DNA of 33,522 nt from Acidobacteriota bacterium (lineage in GTDB: Bacteria > Acidobacteriota > Terriglobia > Bryobacterales > Bryobacteraceae), in the NCBI GenBank assembly GCA_021778335.1, contig JAJYCN010000018.1:1-33522 (forward strand), given 5' to 3'. Below are positions 16,362 to 26,259 of the stretch, piece by piece. Position numbers and translations under genes: made by a program. Position 1 is the first letter of the stretch. Every line of letters starts with the position of its first letter. A model generated the notes under the pieces. It ran no database searches. It worked only from the letters and a program-made list of their open reading frames with translations, and was not told the origin of the DNA.

Positions 16362-17744
16362 ATGAGCGACAGCAATTTATCCCGCCGGGCTCTTCTGGCC
16401 GGCTCCGCAGTTTCTCTGGCCGCGCGGCCCGCCGCGGCGCGCCCGGCCGCATCCGGCAAGCCGAACATTCTGGTCATTCTCATGGACGACCTCGGTTGCC
16501 ACGACACGGGGTTCCGCGGAGCAACGGATCTGCGGACTCCGAACATCAACTCGATCGCCAGCTCGGGGGTTCATTTCGCCAACTGGTACTCGAACGCTCC
16601 GGTGTGTGCGCCGGCGCGAACCGCTTTGCTCACGGGCCGCGCGCCGCTTCGCACGGGGATGCAGAACGGCCGCAACCTCAACACAAGCGAGATTCTGATT
16701 CCCGCGCTGCTCAAGCCGGCCGGGTACGCGACCGGCGCTATCGGCAAGTGGCATCTCGGCGACACGCCGGACACGGTTCCCAACGCGAAGGGCTTCGACT
16801 ACTACTACGGCTTTCACGCCGGATGCACGGACTACTACTCGCATCGCTTTTACTGGGGCGAACCGCGGCACGTCAACTACCACGACCTGTTCCGCAACCG
16901 GGACGAGATCTTCGAAGACGGGCAGTACATCGTCGAACGCATCGCCGATGAGGCGGCCGGGTTCATCGACAGCCACGCCTCCGAACCGTTCTTCCTTTAC
17001 ACCGCCTTCAACGCCGTGCATTATCCGATGCACGCCCCGCGCAAATACGTGCAGCGCTTCCCGAATCTCGAGCCCGAGCGGCAGATGTACGCGGCGATGC
17101 TGTCGGCGGCCGACGACGGCGTCGGGCGCATTCTTGCGGCGCTCGACCGCCATGGCCTGCGGGAGAACACGCTCATCTTTTTCCTCGGCGACAACGGCGC
17201 GACGACCGAAGCGCGCGCCGGACTCGACCAGAAGCCCGCCACCGCCGGCAGCAACGCGCCGTACCGCGGCCACAAGTTCAGCGTTTTCGACGGCGGCATG
17301 CACGTGCCCGGCGCGATGAGTTGGCCGGGCGTGATTCCCAAGGGCCAGGTGTCGCAGGAAATCGCGATGACCGCGGACATTCTGCCGACAGCGTGCAAAC
17401 TCGCCGGAGTCGAGCCGCCGCAGGACCGCGTGATTGACGGCCGCGACATTCTTTCCGTCGCCAAGGGCGAGGCCAAGTCGCCGCACGAGGCCATCTACTG
17501 GTCCAACGGCAAGCAACTCGCCATTCGCCGCGGCGACTGGAAACTCGTGATCGACGGGATCACTTACGACGGCACTCCCGACGGCCACAAGCCGCTTACG
17601 GGAGACGACGCCCTGTTCCTTTCCGACCTGAGCAAGGACCCCGGCGAAACCACGAACCTGCGCCACGAGCATCCGGAAATGGTCGACGAACTGTCGTCTA
17701 TGGTACACAAGTGGCACGACGAGGCAGTGCCGAAAAACCAGTAG
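16362..17744 (+). CDS. Tat-exported family S1 sulfatase (Cys-type)
   Basis: The protein is 460 aa, close to the usual arylsulfatase size. LSRRALLAGSA at 6-16 is a Tat signal. The active-site motif CAPAR at 82-86 within VCAPARTALLTGR carries the cysteine converted to formylglycine; Asp42-Asp43 (LMDDLG) and a late DNG (FFLGDNGA) give calcium ligands, and GKWHLG at 128-133 is the conserved lysine-histidine pair. It hydrolyses sulfate esters, most like the N-acetylgalactosamine-6-sulfatase/arylsulfatase A branch, after export. GAAAGG precedes the ATG. It is coupled to the TonB receptor upstream. Cys-type sulfatases need a formylglycine-generating enzyme; none is in the window. Confidence 0.92.
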   Translation: MSDSNLSRRALLAGSAVSLAARPAAARPAASGKPNILVILMDDLGCHDTGFRGATDLRTPNINSIASSGVHFANWYSNAPVCAPARTALLTGRAPLRTGMQNGRNLNTSEILIPALLKPAGYATGAIGKWHLGDTPDTVPNAKGFDYYYGFHAGCTDYYSHRFYWGEPRHVNYHDLFRNRDEIFEDGQYIVERIADEAAGFIDSHASEPFFLYTAFNAVHYPMHAPRKYVQRFPNLEPERQMYAAMLSAADDGVGRILAALDRHGLRENTLIFFLGDNGATTEARAGLDQKPATAGSNAPYRGHKFSVFDGGMHVPGAMSWPGVIPKGQVSQEIAMTADILPTACKLAGVEPPQDRVIDGRDILSVAKGEAKSPHEAIYWSNGKQLAIRRGDWKLVIDGITYDGTPDGHKPLTGDDALFLSDLSKDPGETTNLRHEHPEMVDELSSMVHKWHDEAVPKNQ

Positions 17745-17780
17745 CCTGTCACGCCCGGGTTTCGGGGGCATCATAAGAAT

Positions 17781-17828
17781 AGGAGCCAGGAGCCAGAAGC
17801 CTGGAGCCTGGAGACAGGAATGAGGAAT
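17781..17828. repeat. Degenerate 7-nt tandem repeat array (locus 2)
   Basis: The plus strand reads AGCCAGG AGCCAGA AGCCTGG AGCCTGG AGACAGG and then AATGAGG, six head-to-tail heptads of the same family as the array at 313-390 read on its minus strand. The last two units supply the ribosome site and the ATG (17820) of the PAP2 gene. Confidence 0.75.
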
Positions 17829-18779
17829 GCCACCTATGCGCCGGGGAAGCATTTGTTCCGCGCGGTTGAGTGGCTCATCCTTTTGTTCCTGGCGTACGCC
17901 GCTACGCTGGCGGTTGTGATGCCGATTCCGGATTCGTCGCGGCGGGGCATTTTTTTCTGGAATGCGGTGGTGGCCGCGGCGTTTGTTGGCGTTGCGGTTT
18001 TCGACTACCGGCGCCCGAGTTTTGCGCTTCACGTTCCGCGGGACTGGCTGCCGATGGGGTTCATCCTCTACGCGTTCCGGGAGATGGGATTGTTCATTCT
18101 TCCGGATCCCGCACACCGGCTGGAGCAGATCTGGCTGGGGTGGGACCATGCTCTGCTGGGCGCCGGATTCCGGGGAGCGATCGAATCGCTGGGCCCGGTG
18201 TTCCCTGCCCTGCTGGAGATCGCTTACTCGACCGTGTACATTGTGCCGCTGCTGGCGCTGGCCGTGCTCTACCTTTACAATCGCCGCGAGCGGGCCGGCG
18301 ATTTCGGCTTCATCGTTTTGACGGGAGTGCTGCTGACTTACGCGCAGTTCCCGTTCTGGCCGTCGCAGCCTCCGCGGCTTCTGTTCCCGGGTGAGGACCT
18401 GCCCTCGTATTCGAGCGTGTTCCGTGAATTCAACTGGTGGATTCTTGGCCATTACAGCATCCATTCGAGTGTGTTTCCGAGCGGCCATGTCGCCGCGGCG
18501 TACGCTGCCGCGATTGGTCTTCGCCGCGCTCTGCCCGAGCACGAGGCCGCGGCGCGGTGGTTCTTCTTCGGCGCCACGCTGATCGCCATCTCGACGGTTT
18601 ATGGCCGGTACCACTACTTTGTGGACGCCGCCGCCGGTTTCGCGATGGCGCTCATTGGCGCAGCGTTGGCGTGGGCGATCCAAACTTTGCCCGCGCGGCT
18701 CCCGGGCGGAGTTGTGGCGCAGTTCGGGCGAGAGGTTCGATACGGCGCGGGGTTCACGCAGCGGCTTTGGCGGGGATGA
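17820..18779 (+). CDS. PAP2-superfamily integral membrane phosphatase
   Basis: The protein is 319 aa with about six hydrophobic segments (near 17-34, 46-62, 78-95, 127-153, 164-178 and 245-290). Two PAP2 motifs are clear: SVFPSGH (217-223), supplying the proton-donor His, and STVYGRYHYFVD (258-269), with nucleophile His265 and Asp269. The first motif (KxxxxxxRP) is less clear: QPPRLLFP at 183-190 is the nearest candidate. This arrangement matches the AUR1/IPT1-like branch (inositolphosphoryl- or ceramide-phosphate-transfer enzymes) as well as lipid phosphatases, so the reaction is transfer or hydrolysis of a lipid phosphate in the membrane. The ribosome site lies in the heptad repeat. It ends a plus-strand run with a 75-nt gap from the sulfatase. 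Confidence 0.85.
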   Translation: MRNATYAPGKHLFRAVEWLILLFLAYAATLAVVMPIPDSSRRGIFFWNAVVAAAFVGVAVFDYRRPSFALHVPRDWLPMGFILYAFREMGLFILPDPAHRLEQIWLGWDHALLGAGFRGAIESLGPVFPALLEIAYSTVYIVPLLALAVLYLYNRRERAGDFGFIVLTGVLLTYAQFPFWPSQPPRLLFPGEDLPSYSSVFREFNWWILGHYSIHSSVFPSGHVAAAYAAAIGLRRALPEHEAAARWFFFGATLIAISTVYGRYHYFVDAAAGFAMALIGAALAWAIQTLPARLPGGVVAQFGREVRYGAGFTQRLWRG

Positions 18780-19123
18780 AGACGGCTCGGATTCGCCGGT
18801 GTTACAGCACGTGCGCGCAAAACGGGGGCGTGCGTCATTTGGCAGAGGAAGTGATTTGGATTGAGGGACATAACGGAATGACGCACGAATGACGCACGAG
18901 GTGGGACGACAGCGGGAATGGACGTGGGGGGGCGGCACGTCGCGGGTGCGAGGTTCGGCGATGTCAGACATTGGAGTGGGTTTGATCCCTTCGTTGCGCC
19001 GGCGTAGGGGCCCGGCTCGATTTTGTTGTAGCAGCGGGTGGTGCGGGGAGGGTTGTGGGTTGGCGGGAAGTGGTTGATTTTGGGTGAGATTCGGTCGGGC
19101 GAAACTTGCGAACGGTTTCCGGC
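18780..19123. other. Intergenic region between convergent genes
   Basis: No protein-like ORF is present in these 344 nt. It holds the AATGACGCACG repeats described separately and is otherwise G-rich on the plus strand. From about here rightward the plus strand turns consistently G-rich. No DnaA-box consensus, tRNA or terminator was found. Confidence 0.5.
18829..18898. repeat. Inverted and tandem copies of AATGACGCACG
   Basis: AATGACGCACG occurs twice in immediate tandem (18877-18887 and 18888-18898), and once inverted as CGTGCGTCATT (18829-18839). The inverted copy can pair with either tandem copy to make an 11-bp stem with a loop of 37 or 48 nt, so two alternative hairpins exist. It may be a bidirectional transcription end for the PAP2 and 86-aa genes, or a protein-binding site. 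Confidence 0.65.
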
Positions 19124-19384
19124 TTAGCCTTCCTCGGCGACGCGGTAGCCTTGTTCGCGGAGGGCGGCGGCGGCGGCGAGCCAGGAGGGTTCGTCGACGT
19201 AGAAGAAGGCGCCGACGCGTTCGGAGACGAAGATCATGCCGCCGAGGTAGGTGCCGGTTTCGACCAGGTAGTCGATGCCGCGTTCGGTGAGGAGCGCCTC
19301 GATCCGCTTGGCCTCGCGGAGTTTTTTCGCGATGTAGAGGAGCCGGCGTTCGCGCTCGGCGAATTCCTCCGCGGTGAGCCGCAT
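19124..19384 (-). CDS. Small conserved-looking protein, 86 aa
   Basis: The open frame extends further upstream, but the start is the ATG at 19384: upstream residues are an arginine/histidine-rich shadow of the neighbouring gene, and GGAAG precedes this ATG. Residues 1-36 (MRLTAEEFAERERRLL, then AKKLREAKRIEALLTERGID) are helical and charged; the rest (YLVETGTYLGGMIFVSERV, FFYVDE) is a short beta-rich unit with a closing helix (AAAALREQGYRVAEE). No motif is diagnostic. The gene is 5 nt downstream of the 150-aa gene, so they form a two-gene operon. I do not recognise the family. Confidence 0.65.
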   Translation of the reverse strand: MRLTAEEFAERERRLLYIAKKLREAKRIEALLTERGIDYLVETGTYLGGMIFVSERVGAFFYVDEPSWLAAAAALREQGYRVAEEG

Positions 19385-19389
19385 CGGGA

Positions 19390-19842
19390 CTACTTCCGCG
19401 GACGATTTACGAACGCGCGCGTCCGTGCGCTGAACTTTTCGAATCCGCCGGGTTGCGCCTTTTCGATCCGGGCGATGCCGGACTGGGCGACCTGCTCGAA
19501 GTTTTTCATCACGAGCGGACTCATGGCGGCGCGCATTTCCGGGATGACGTCGCGCACGCGGTCCCAGGCGAGGATGAGTTCGTTGCCGCTTTCGAGGAAC
19601 AGGTCCTGGTTCAGCACGCCGCTGGTGATGAGGGAAGCGGTCATGTCCCAGTAGCTGGTGACCATGCGGAAGTAGGTGTCTTCCTGGGAGCCCGGCGGAC
19701 AGAGGGCCGCATGCTCGTCCATGGTGGCGGCGTAGTAGTTGCGGACGAACCACGCCCGCGCTTCGCGGAGTTTGTCTTCGCGGCGGAGTTCGTAGAGACG
19801 GAGGAGGAGGTTTGCGTCGTCGTAGGTAGCCTGTACGCCCAT
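19390..19842 (-). CDS. Conserved hypothetical helical protein, 150 aa
   Basis: The start is the ATG at 19842, because the 47 preceding codons of the open frame are low-complexity and unlike a protein. The product is mostly helical: ANLLLRLYELRREDKLREAR (16-35), then a core with RAWFVRNYYAATMDEH and DTYFRMVTSYWDMTASL, and an Arg/Lys-rich tail ending FVNRPRK. It has no signal peptide or membrane segment. Small acidobacterial proteins of this look are common hypothetical proteins; I cannot attach a function. It is divergent from the VapB gene and coupled to the 86-aa gene. Confidence 0.72.
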   Translation of the reverse strand: MGVQATYDDANLLLRLYELRREDKLREARAWFVRNYYAATMDEHAALCPPGSQEDTYFRMVTSYWDMTASLITSGVLNQDLFLESGNELILAWDRVRDVIPEMRAAMSPLVMKNFEQVAQSGIARIEKAQPGGFEKFSARTRAFVNRPRK

Positions 19843-19904
19843 TGAGTGTTTATTGTAGCAGCGGGGTTGGCGAAGGCCGGGAGATGATAGAGAGGGGAAG
19901 GAAG

Positions 19905-20177
19905 ATGAGAGTGAAAGACAGCAGGCGGGACAAGCTGGTCGTAAGAGATCCGGAAGCGCGGCGGTTGGCCGAGGCGATCGCACGGGAAACGGGGAAAACG
20001 GTGGCCGTCGCCGTGATCGAGGCGCTGCGCGAACGGTACGAGCGAATCAGGCCACGAGACTCAGAGGCGCTCGCCGCCGACATTCGGGCAATTGCGGGCC
20101 AGGCGGCCCCCCAGATAGAACGGTCTTATCTCGACCATGCAGACTATCTGTACGACGAGCATGGTCTGCCCAGATAA
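19905..20177 (+). CDS. Orphan VapB-family antitoxin
   Basis: The ATG at 19905 follows GGGGAAGGAAG; an in-frame ATG at 19884 would add seven residues. The 90-aa product has the two halves of the Rv0623-type VapB family: an N-terminal ribbon-helix-helix-like region (LVVRDPEARRLAEAIARETG followed by KTVAVAVIEALRERYERI) that binds DNA, and a C-terminal tail (YLDHADYLYDEHGLPR) that wraps the toxin. Such antitoxins normally overlap a vapC PIN-domain RNase gene immediately downstream. Here no PIN ORF follows; a minus-strand membrane gene occupies the place. It may have lost its toxin, act as an anti-toxin to one elsewhere, or serve purely as a regulator. Confidence 0.82.
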   Translation: MRVKDSRRDKLVVRDPEARRLAEAIARETGKTVAVAVIEALRERYERIRPRDSEALAADIRAIAGQAAPQIERSYLDHADYLYDEHGLPR

Positions 20178-20239
20178 TCCTGGTTTCGAGTTTGAACGCT
20201 CCGTCGCGATGGCGCGAGTCGGGCCTGAAGGCGGTCGAC

Positions 20240-20461
20240 CTACAGTGGCGCGTGGGAGAGGGTCATGGCCAGAAACATAACGCAGGAGGCCGTCACAAGT
20301 AGAATGGGCGGTAGAACCCACAAGAGCAGGATCCGGAGCAGACGGCGCTTGGATTCGCGGCCGAGTACCAGAACCAGCACCATGCAAAAGGCCCAGCCCG
20401 CTATCGGCAAGAAACCGGGCCACAACACCACAAAAACCTGAGGGTTGATTGACGATTCCAT
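20240..20461 (-). CDS. Small membrane protein with two transmembrane segments
   Basis: The protein is 73 aa with hydrophobic segments at about 8-33 (VFVVLWPGFLPIAGWAF and on) and 42-66 (LLRILLLWVLPPILLV), separated by a short basic loop (GRESKRR), which places the loop in the cytoplasm. AGGGA sits 3 nt before the ATG, and the gene starts 6 nt after the stop of the sulfatase gene on the same strand. It is likely co-transcribed with that gene, but no functional link is known. Confidence 0.55.
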   Translation of the reverse strand: MESSINPQVFVVLWPGFLPIAGWAFCMVLVLVLGRESKRRLLRILLLWVLPPILLVTASCVMFLAMTLSHAPL

Positions 20462-20467
20462 GGATCC

Positions 20468-22045
20468 CTATGGCGCCGGAACTCGGGCGGAGGAGGAAAC
20501 TTCGCAGGGGAAGTCCGGGCTGGGCTTGGCGTCCCGGGGGCGGAGGTACCAGTCGAGGGCTGAATCGGGGTTCAGGCCGGCGGGTTCCGCGGGGGCGTCG
20601 GGGTGGGTGGTGCGGAAGACGCGGAGCATTTCGGCGGAGAGATGTTGGACGACGCCGGGGTGCTTGCCGGCGACGTTGGTGAATTCGGCGGGGTCGGATT
20701 GCTGGTCGTATAGCTCGACGTAGCGGCCGGGGAGGGGGTTGCCGGTGAGGTAGCCGTCGCGGCGGAGGCGGCGGCCGGTGCAGTGGATTAGCTTCCAGCG
20801 ATCCGTTTTCACGCAGGCTTCTTCGTTTTCGAGATATTCGGTGAAGATGGTCTGGCGGGGATTGGGGTCGCGGCCGGTTTTGAGGTAGGCGGCCAGGCTG
20901 CGGCCGTGGTTGACGGCGAACGGCTCGGCGCCTAGCAGTTCGAGCAAGGTGGGCGGGACGTCGATGGATTCGGTGAACTCGCGAATGACCTGGCCGGAGG
21001 GGATGCGGCCGGGCCAGCGGAACATGAGTGGCACGCGCAGGGCGGGTTCGTAGCAGACGTGTTTTTCGAAACGGCCGTGCTGGCCGAGCGAGTAGCCATG
21101 ATCGGCCATGTAAATGACGAGCGTATCGTTGTCGAGGCCGGCGGATTGCAATGCGTGGAGAACTTCGCCGACGTTGCGATCGAGGAACGCGACCGCGGTG
21201 TAGTAAGACGCGATGATGCCCTGCTTGTCGGTGGGAGTGAGATCGCGGAAGATCAGCGGGATCTGATCGAAGTCATTGGGGCCGAGGCCGGGGACGGGGA
21301 AAGTGGCGGGGTCGTAGCGATTGCGGTCCTCGATGGGAAAATCGAAGGGCGAATGGGGCGAGCGGAAGCTGACCCAGAGGGCGAAGGGATCGTTTTTGTG
21401 GGTGCGGATGAATTGGGAGGCCTGGCGGGCGATCCAGGTTCCTTCCATGTGCTCGTAGCCGCGATCGAAAGGAAGCTTGCCGGCGTCGAGCCAGATGCGG
21501 GCGGGGTCACGGAACGGTCGCCACTGCTTCGGCTTGGTGGGGATGTTGGGATAGTCGGGCCAAGGGCCGGCGGCCTTGGTCCATTCGCGGTGGACCACGT
21601 CCTCGGTGCAGGCGGTGGCGAAGCCGTGCAGGCCAGGGCGGCCGGGGACGTTGAAGTGCATCTTGCCGAACACGGCGGGCGCGTAGCCGCTGGCGGCGAG
21701 TTGGCGGGCGAGGGTGGGCTTGTTCTCCGAGAGAGGAGTTTCGAGAACGGTGACTCCGGCGGAGTGGGGCAACTGGCTGGTGAAGAACGACTGGCGCGAA
21801 GGGGTGCAGACGGGGGCGTTGCAGTAGTTTCGCGCGAAGCGCGTTCCAACGGATGCGAGGCGATCGATGTTCGGGGTGTGGGCGCGGGGATTGCCGTCGC
21901 AGCCTAAGACGTAGCCGGCGTGATCGTCGGCGAGGATGTAGAGCAGGTTGGGCTTGCGGTCCCGCGCGTAGGCCGGGCGGGAGGGAACGAGAGAGGCGGC
22001 GATGGCGCCGGCGCCTGCTTGGAGGGCCTCGCGGCGATTCAACAT
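20468..22045 (-). CDS. Tat-exported family S1 sulfatase (Cys-type), second copy
   Basis: The protein is 525 aa. LNRREALQAGAGAIAASL is a Tat signal. PVCTPSRQSFFTS places the formylglycine Cys at 80 (motif CTPSR, 80-84); Asp40-Asp41 in ILADDHAG and the later MADHGYSLGQHG provide metal ligands. GKMHFN replaces the common GKWHLG. The overall layout resembles the choline-sulfatase/iduronate-2-sulfatase branch more than the arylsulfatase A branch, so its substrate probably differs from that of the sulfatase at 16362. It acts outside the cytoplasm. It is likely followed by the small membrane protein gene in one transcript and needs a formylglycine-generating enzyme encoded elsewhere. Confidence 0.92.
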   Translation of the reverse strand: MLNRREALQAGAGAIAASLVPSRPAYARDRKPNLLYILADDHAGYVLGCDGNPRAHTPNIDRLASVGTRFARNYCNAPVCTPSRQSFFTSQLPHSAGVTVLETPLSENKPTLARQLAASGYAPAVFGKMHFNVPGRPGLHGFATACTEDVVHREWTKAAGPWPDYPNIPTKPKQWRPFRDPARIWLDAGKLPFDRGYEHMEGTWIARQASQFIRTHKNDPFALWVSFRSPHSPFDFPIEDRNRYDPATFPVPGLGPNDFDQIPLIFRDLTPTDKQGIIASYYTAVAFLDRNVGEVLHALQSAGLDNDTLVIYMADHGYSLGQHGRFEKHVCYEPALRVPLMFRWPGRIPSGQVIREFTESIDVPPTLLELLGAEPFAVNHGRSLAAYLKTGRDPNPRQTIFTEYLENEEACVKTDRWKLIHCTGRRLRRDGYLTGNPLPGRYVELYDQQSDPAEFTNVAGKHPGVVQHLSAEMLRVFRTTHPDAPAEPAGLNPDSALDWYLRPRDAKPSPDFPCEVSSSARVPAP

Positions 22046-22190
22046 TGCGGTTAGTCTATGTCCGGGGCGCGCGGGGTGTCAATTCGAGGCGCGGGGCGGG
22101 CGCGGGACGCGGAGCGGTTGGCTTATGGGTTGTAGGGCGGGGCAGGTTGTGCCCTCTCGTTCCGGGAAACCAGCCGTTGGGAATTTGTTT

Positions 22191-22271
22191 GAATTTGCCC
22201 GGATGGTCGGGATTGGCGACGGCAAAGGGAGAATGCTCGCAGTGAGCAGCGCGGGGTGAGAATTTGCCCGG
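22191..22271. repeat. 12-bp direct repeat in front of dprA
   Basis: GAATTTGCCCGG occurs at 22191-22202 and again at 22260-22271, 69 nt apart, within the leader of dprA and divergent from the sulfatase. This is the only structure I can see in the 244-nt gap. It could be a paired operator; no promoter hexamers are convincing. Confidence 0.4.
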
Positions 22272-22289
22272 GCCGGGGGCACAGCCCTT

Positions 22290-23465
22290 GTGGGAACCGT
22301 GACTGTCCTTGCGCCTACTCATGAAGAAGTTTTGCACTGGCTTGCTTTGCATCTGCTGCCCGGGCTGGGCAAGCGAAAAGCCGTCCAACTGATTTCGACG
22401 TTCGGCTCGCCGGAGGCGGTGTTTCGGGCGTCGCCATCGGAGATCGAGGCGCAGGGCGTTGCCGGGGCGGTGGCGCGGAGCGTGGCGAGCGGGTGTTCGT
22501 TCGAGGAGGCGGCGGCGCAGCAGCAGAAGGCGCTGGAGTTGGGCGTCGCGATCGTCCCGATCTCGGATTCGCGGTATCCGGCGCGGCTGCGGGAGATCTT
22601 CGATCCGCCGTTACTGCTTTATGGGCGGGGGCGGGTGGAAGTTCTGGCGGATCTTCCGTTCGGTGTTGTCGGCACGCGGCGGCCGACGCCGTATGGGCAG
22701 GCCGCGGCGGCGAAACTCGCCGGAGACCTTGCCTCGGCCGGGCTTGTGATCGTGAGCGGGATGGCGCGGGGGATCGACACAGCGGCGCATCGGGCGACGC
22801 TCGATGCCGGCGGGGACACGATCGCGGTTTTCGGGTGTGGGGTGGATCACATTTACCCGGCGGAGAACCGCAAGCTGGCGGAAGAGATTGCGCAGAAGGG
22901 CTTACTACTCAGCGAGTTCCCGCTAGGCACGCCGGCTCATCCTCAGAATTTTCCGGTCCGGAACCGGATTATCAGCGGGGTCTCGATCGGGGTGCTAATC
23001 GTGGAAGGGGCCGAGTACAGCGGGTCTGCGATTACGGCGCGGATGGCGATGGAGCAGCAGCGGGAAGTCTTTGCCGTGCCCGGAAACATCACATCTAAAA
23101 TGAGTTGGGGGCCGAACCTGCTGATTAAGCAGGGGGCCAAGCTGGTGCAGGAGTGGAACGACGTGGTGAGCGAACTCGACCCCGAACACCGGCGGGCGCT
23201 CGCCCAAAAGGGCCGGCAGCGGCTATTGCCGGAAATGGCGGACAATTCCGCAGTCCGGGGTGAAGATCCTCAAGCTGCTGAAATCACGCCACTTCTTCGC
23301 GAAATCCTGAAAATCGTCCCGCTTGACCGGGCCATCGCGCTTGACGAAGTGATCGAAACTTTGGAACGCTATTCGTCATCAGAGCTAATTGCCGCGTTGT
23401 TCGAACTGGAGATGCTCGGACTCATCCGCCAGTACCCCGGCAAGAGCTTTATGAAGGTGTGGTAG
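22290..23465 (+). CDS. dprA: DNA-processing protein DprA
   Basis: The protein is 391 aa from a GTG at 22290; an in-frame GTG at 22299 is equally possible. Residues about 14-60 form the N-terminal helix-hairpin-helix/SAM-like domain. The Rossmann core carries GTRRPTPYG (129-137), SGMARGID (156-163) and FPVRNRIISG (221-230), the ssDNA- and RecA-binding fold of DprA. The C-terminal part (about 320-391, ALDEVIETLERYSSSE, then EMLGLIRQYPGKSFMK) is the DprA winged helix. DprA loads RecA on incoming single-stranded DNA during natural transformation, in the cytoplasm. It is directly followed by topA, an order conserved in many bacteria. Confidence 0.95.
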   Translation: MGTVTVLAPTHEEVLHWLALHLLPGLGKRKAVQLISTFGSPEAVFRASPSEIEAQGVAGAVARSVASGCSFEEAAAQQQKALELGVAIVPISDSRYPARLREIFDPPLLLYGRGRVEVLADLPFGVVGTRRPTPYGQAAAAKLAGDLASAGLVIVSGMARGIDTAAHRATLDAGGDTIAVFGCGVDHIYPAENRKLAEEIAQKGLLLSEFPLGTPAHPQNFPVRNRIISGVSIGVLIVEGAEYSGSAITARMAMEQQREVFAVPGNITSKMSWGPNLLIKQGAKLVQEWNDVVSELDPEHRRALAQKGRQRLLPEMADNSAVRGEDPQAAEITPLLREILKIVPLDRAIALDEVIETLERYSSSELIAALFELEMLGLIRQYPGKSFMKVW

Positions 23466-23510
23466 TTTCGCTTACACAGCAAGCCCACCCGAGAAAAGAC
23501 GGGAATCATC

Positions 23511-25946
<2,436 letters not shown>

Positions 25947-26259
25947 GGGGCGAGCGGGGCGCGGCGACGAGGTTACGGGCATCGGTTAGGGAGAAACGGA
26001 CGTTTGCCGGGCGAGTCCCGCTTCAGAGCATTTGAGTTCTTAGTGTGCCTGTCTGGGTTTGCGCGGGGCGGCGGGGAAGAATATCTCAAAGGCGCACCGC
26101 GGTGGGGCTTTGGCGGTGTGGACAGTTACTGGGGATCGAAGTGTGGTCGTGGCGTTTACGCCCGGCGTTAAGGGGCGGCTCGGCTCAAACACGTGAGTTC
26201 TTTCTGTCCCGTGGCGTGCTACTGTACTTATAATATCGAAGCGTTGTGGGGATGAGTCG
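25947..26259. other. Intergenic region upstream of the HEPN/TPR gene
   Basis: These 313 nt follow topA and contain no convincing ORF; a minus-strand open frame here reads as a serine/arginine-rich shadow. I see no terminator for topA and no copy of the tRNA 3' end that would mark an attachment site. A perfect -10 box is near the right end. Confidence 0.5.
26229..26234 (+). promoter_or_regulatory. Perfect TATAAT -10 element before the HEPN/TPR gene
   Basis: TATAAT lies 26 nt upstream of the ATG at 26260 in the most AT-rich spot of this intergenic region. The -35 hexamer is poor (TGTCCC or GTCCCG at the expected spacing). A consensus -10 is rare in the rest of this window, which supports an own promoter and a foreign origin. 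Confidence 0.5.

Noticed and set aside
16377-18971. 864-aa minus-strand ORF across the sulfatase and PAP2 genes
   Set aside because: It is antisense to two clear enzymes with intact active sites and is Arg/Pro/His-rich without domains.
12906-19123. Replication origin at the skew reversal
   Set aside because: No DnaA-box consensus cluster, AT-rich unwinding element, dnaA or dnaN was found, so an origin is not claimed as a feature.
21059-21907. 282-aa plus-strand ORF antisense to the second sulfatase
   Set aside because: The sulfatase has all motifs; this ORF has none.
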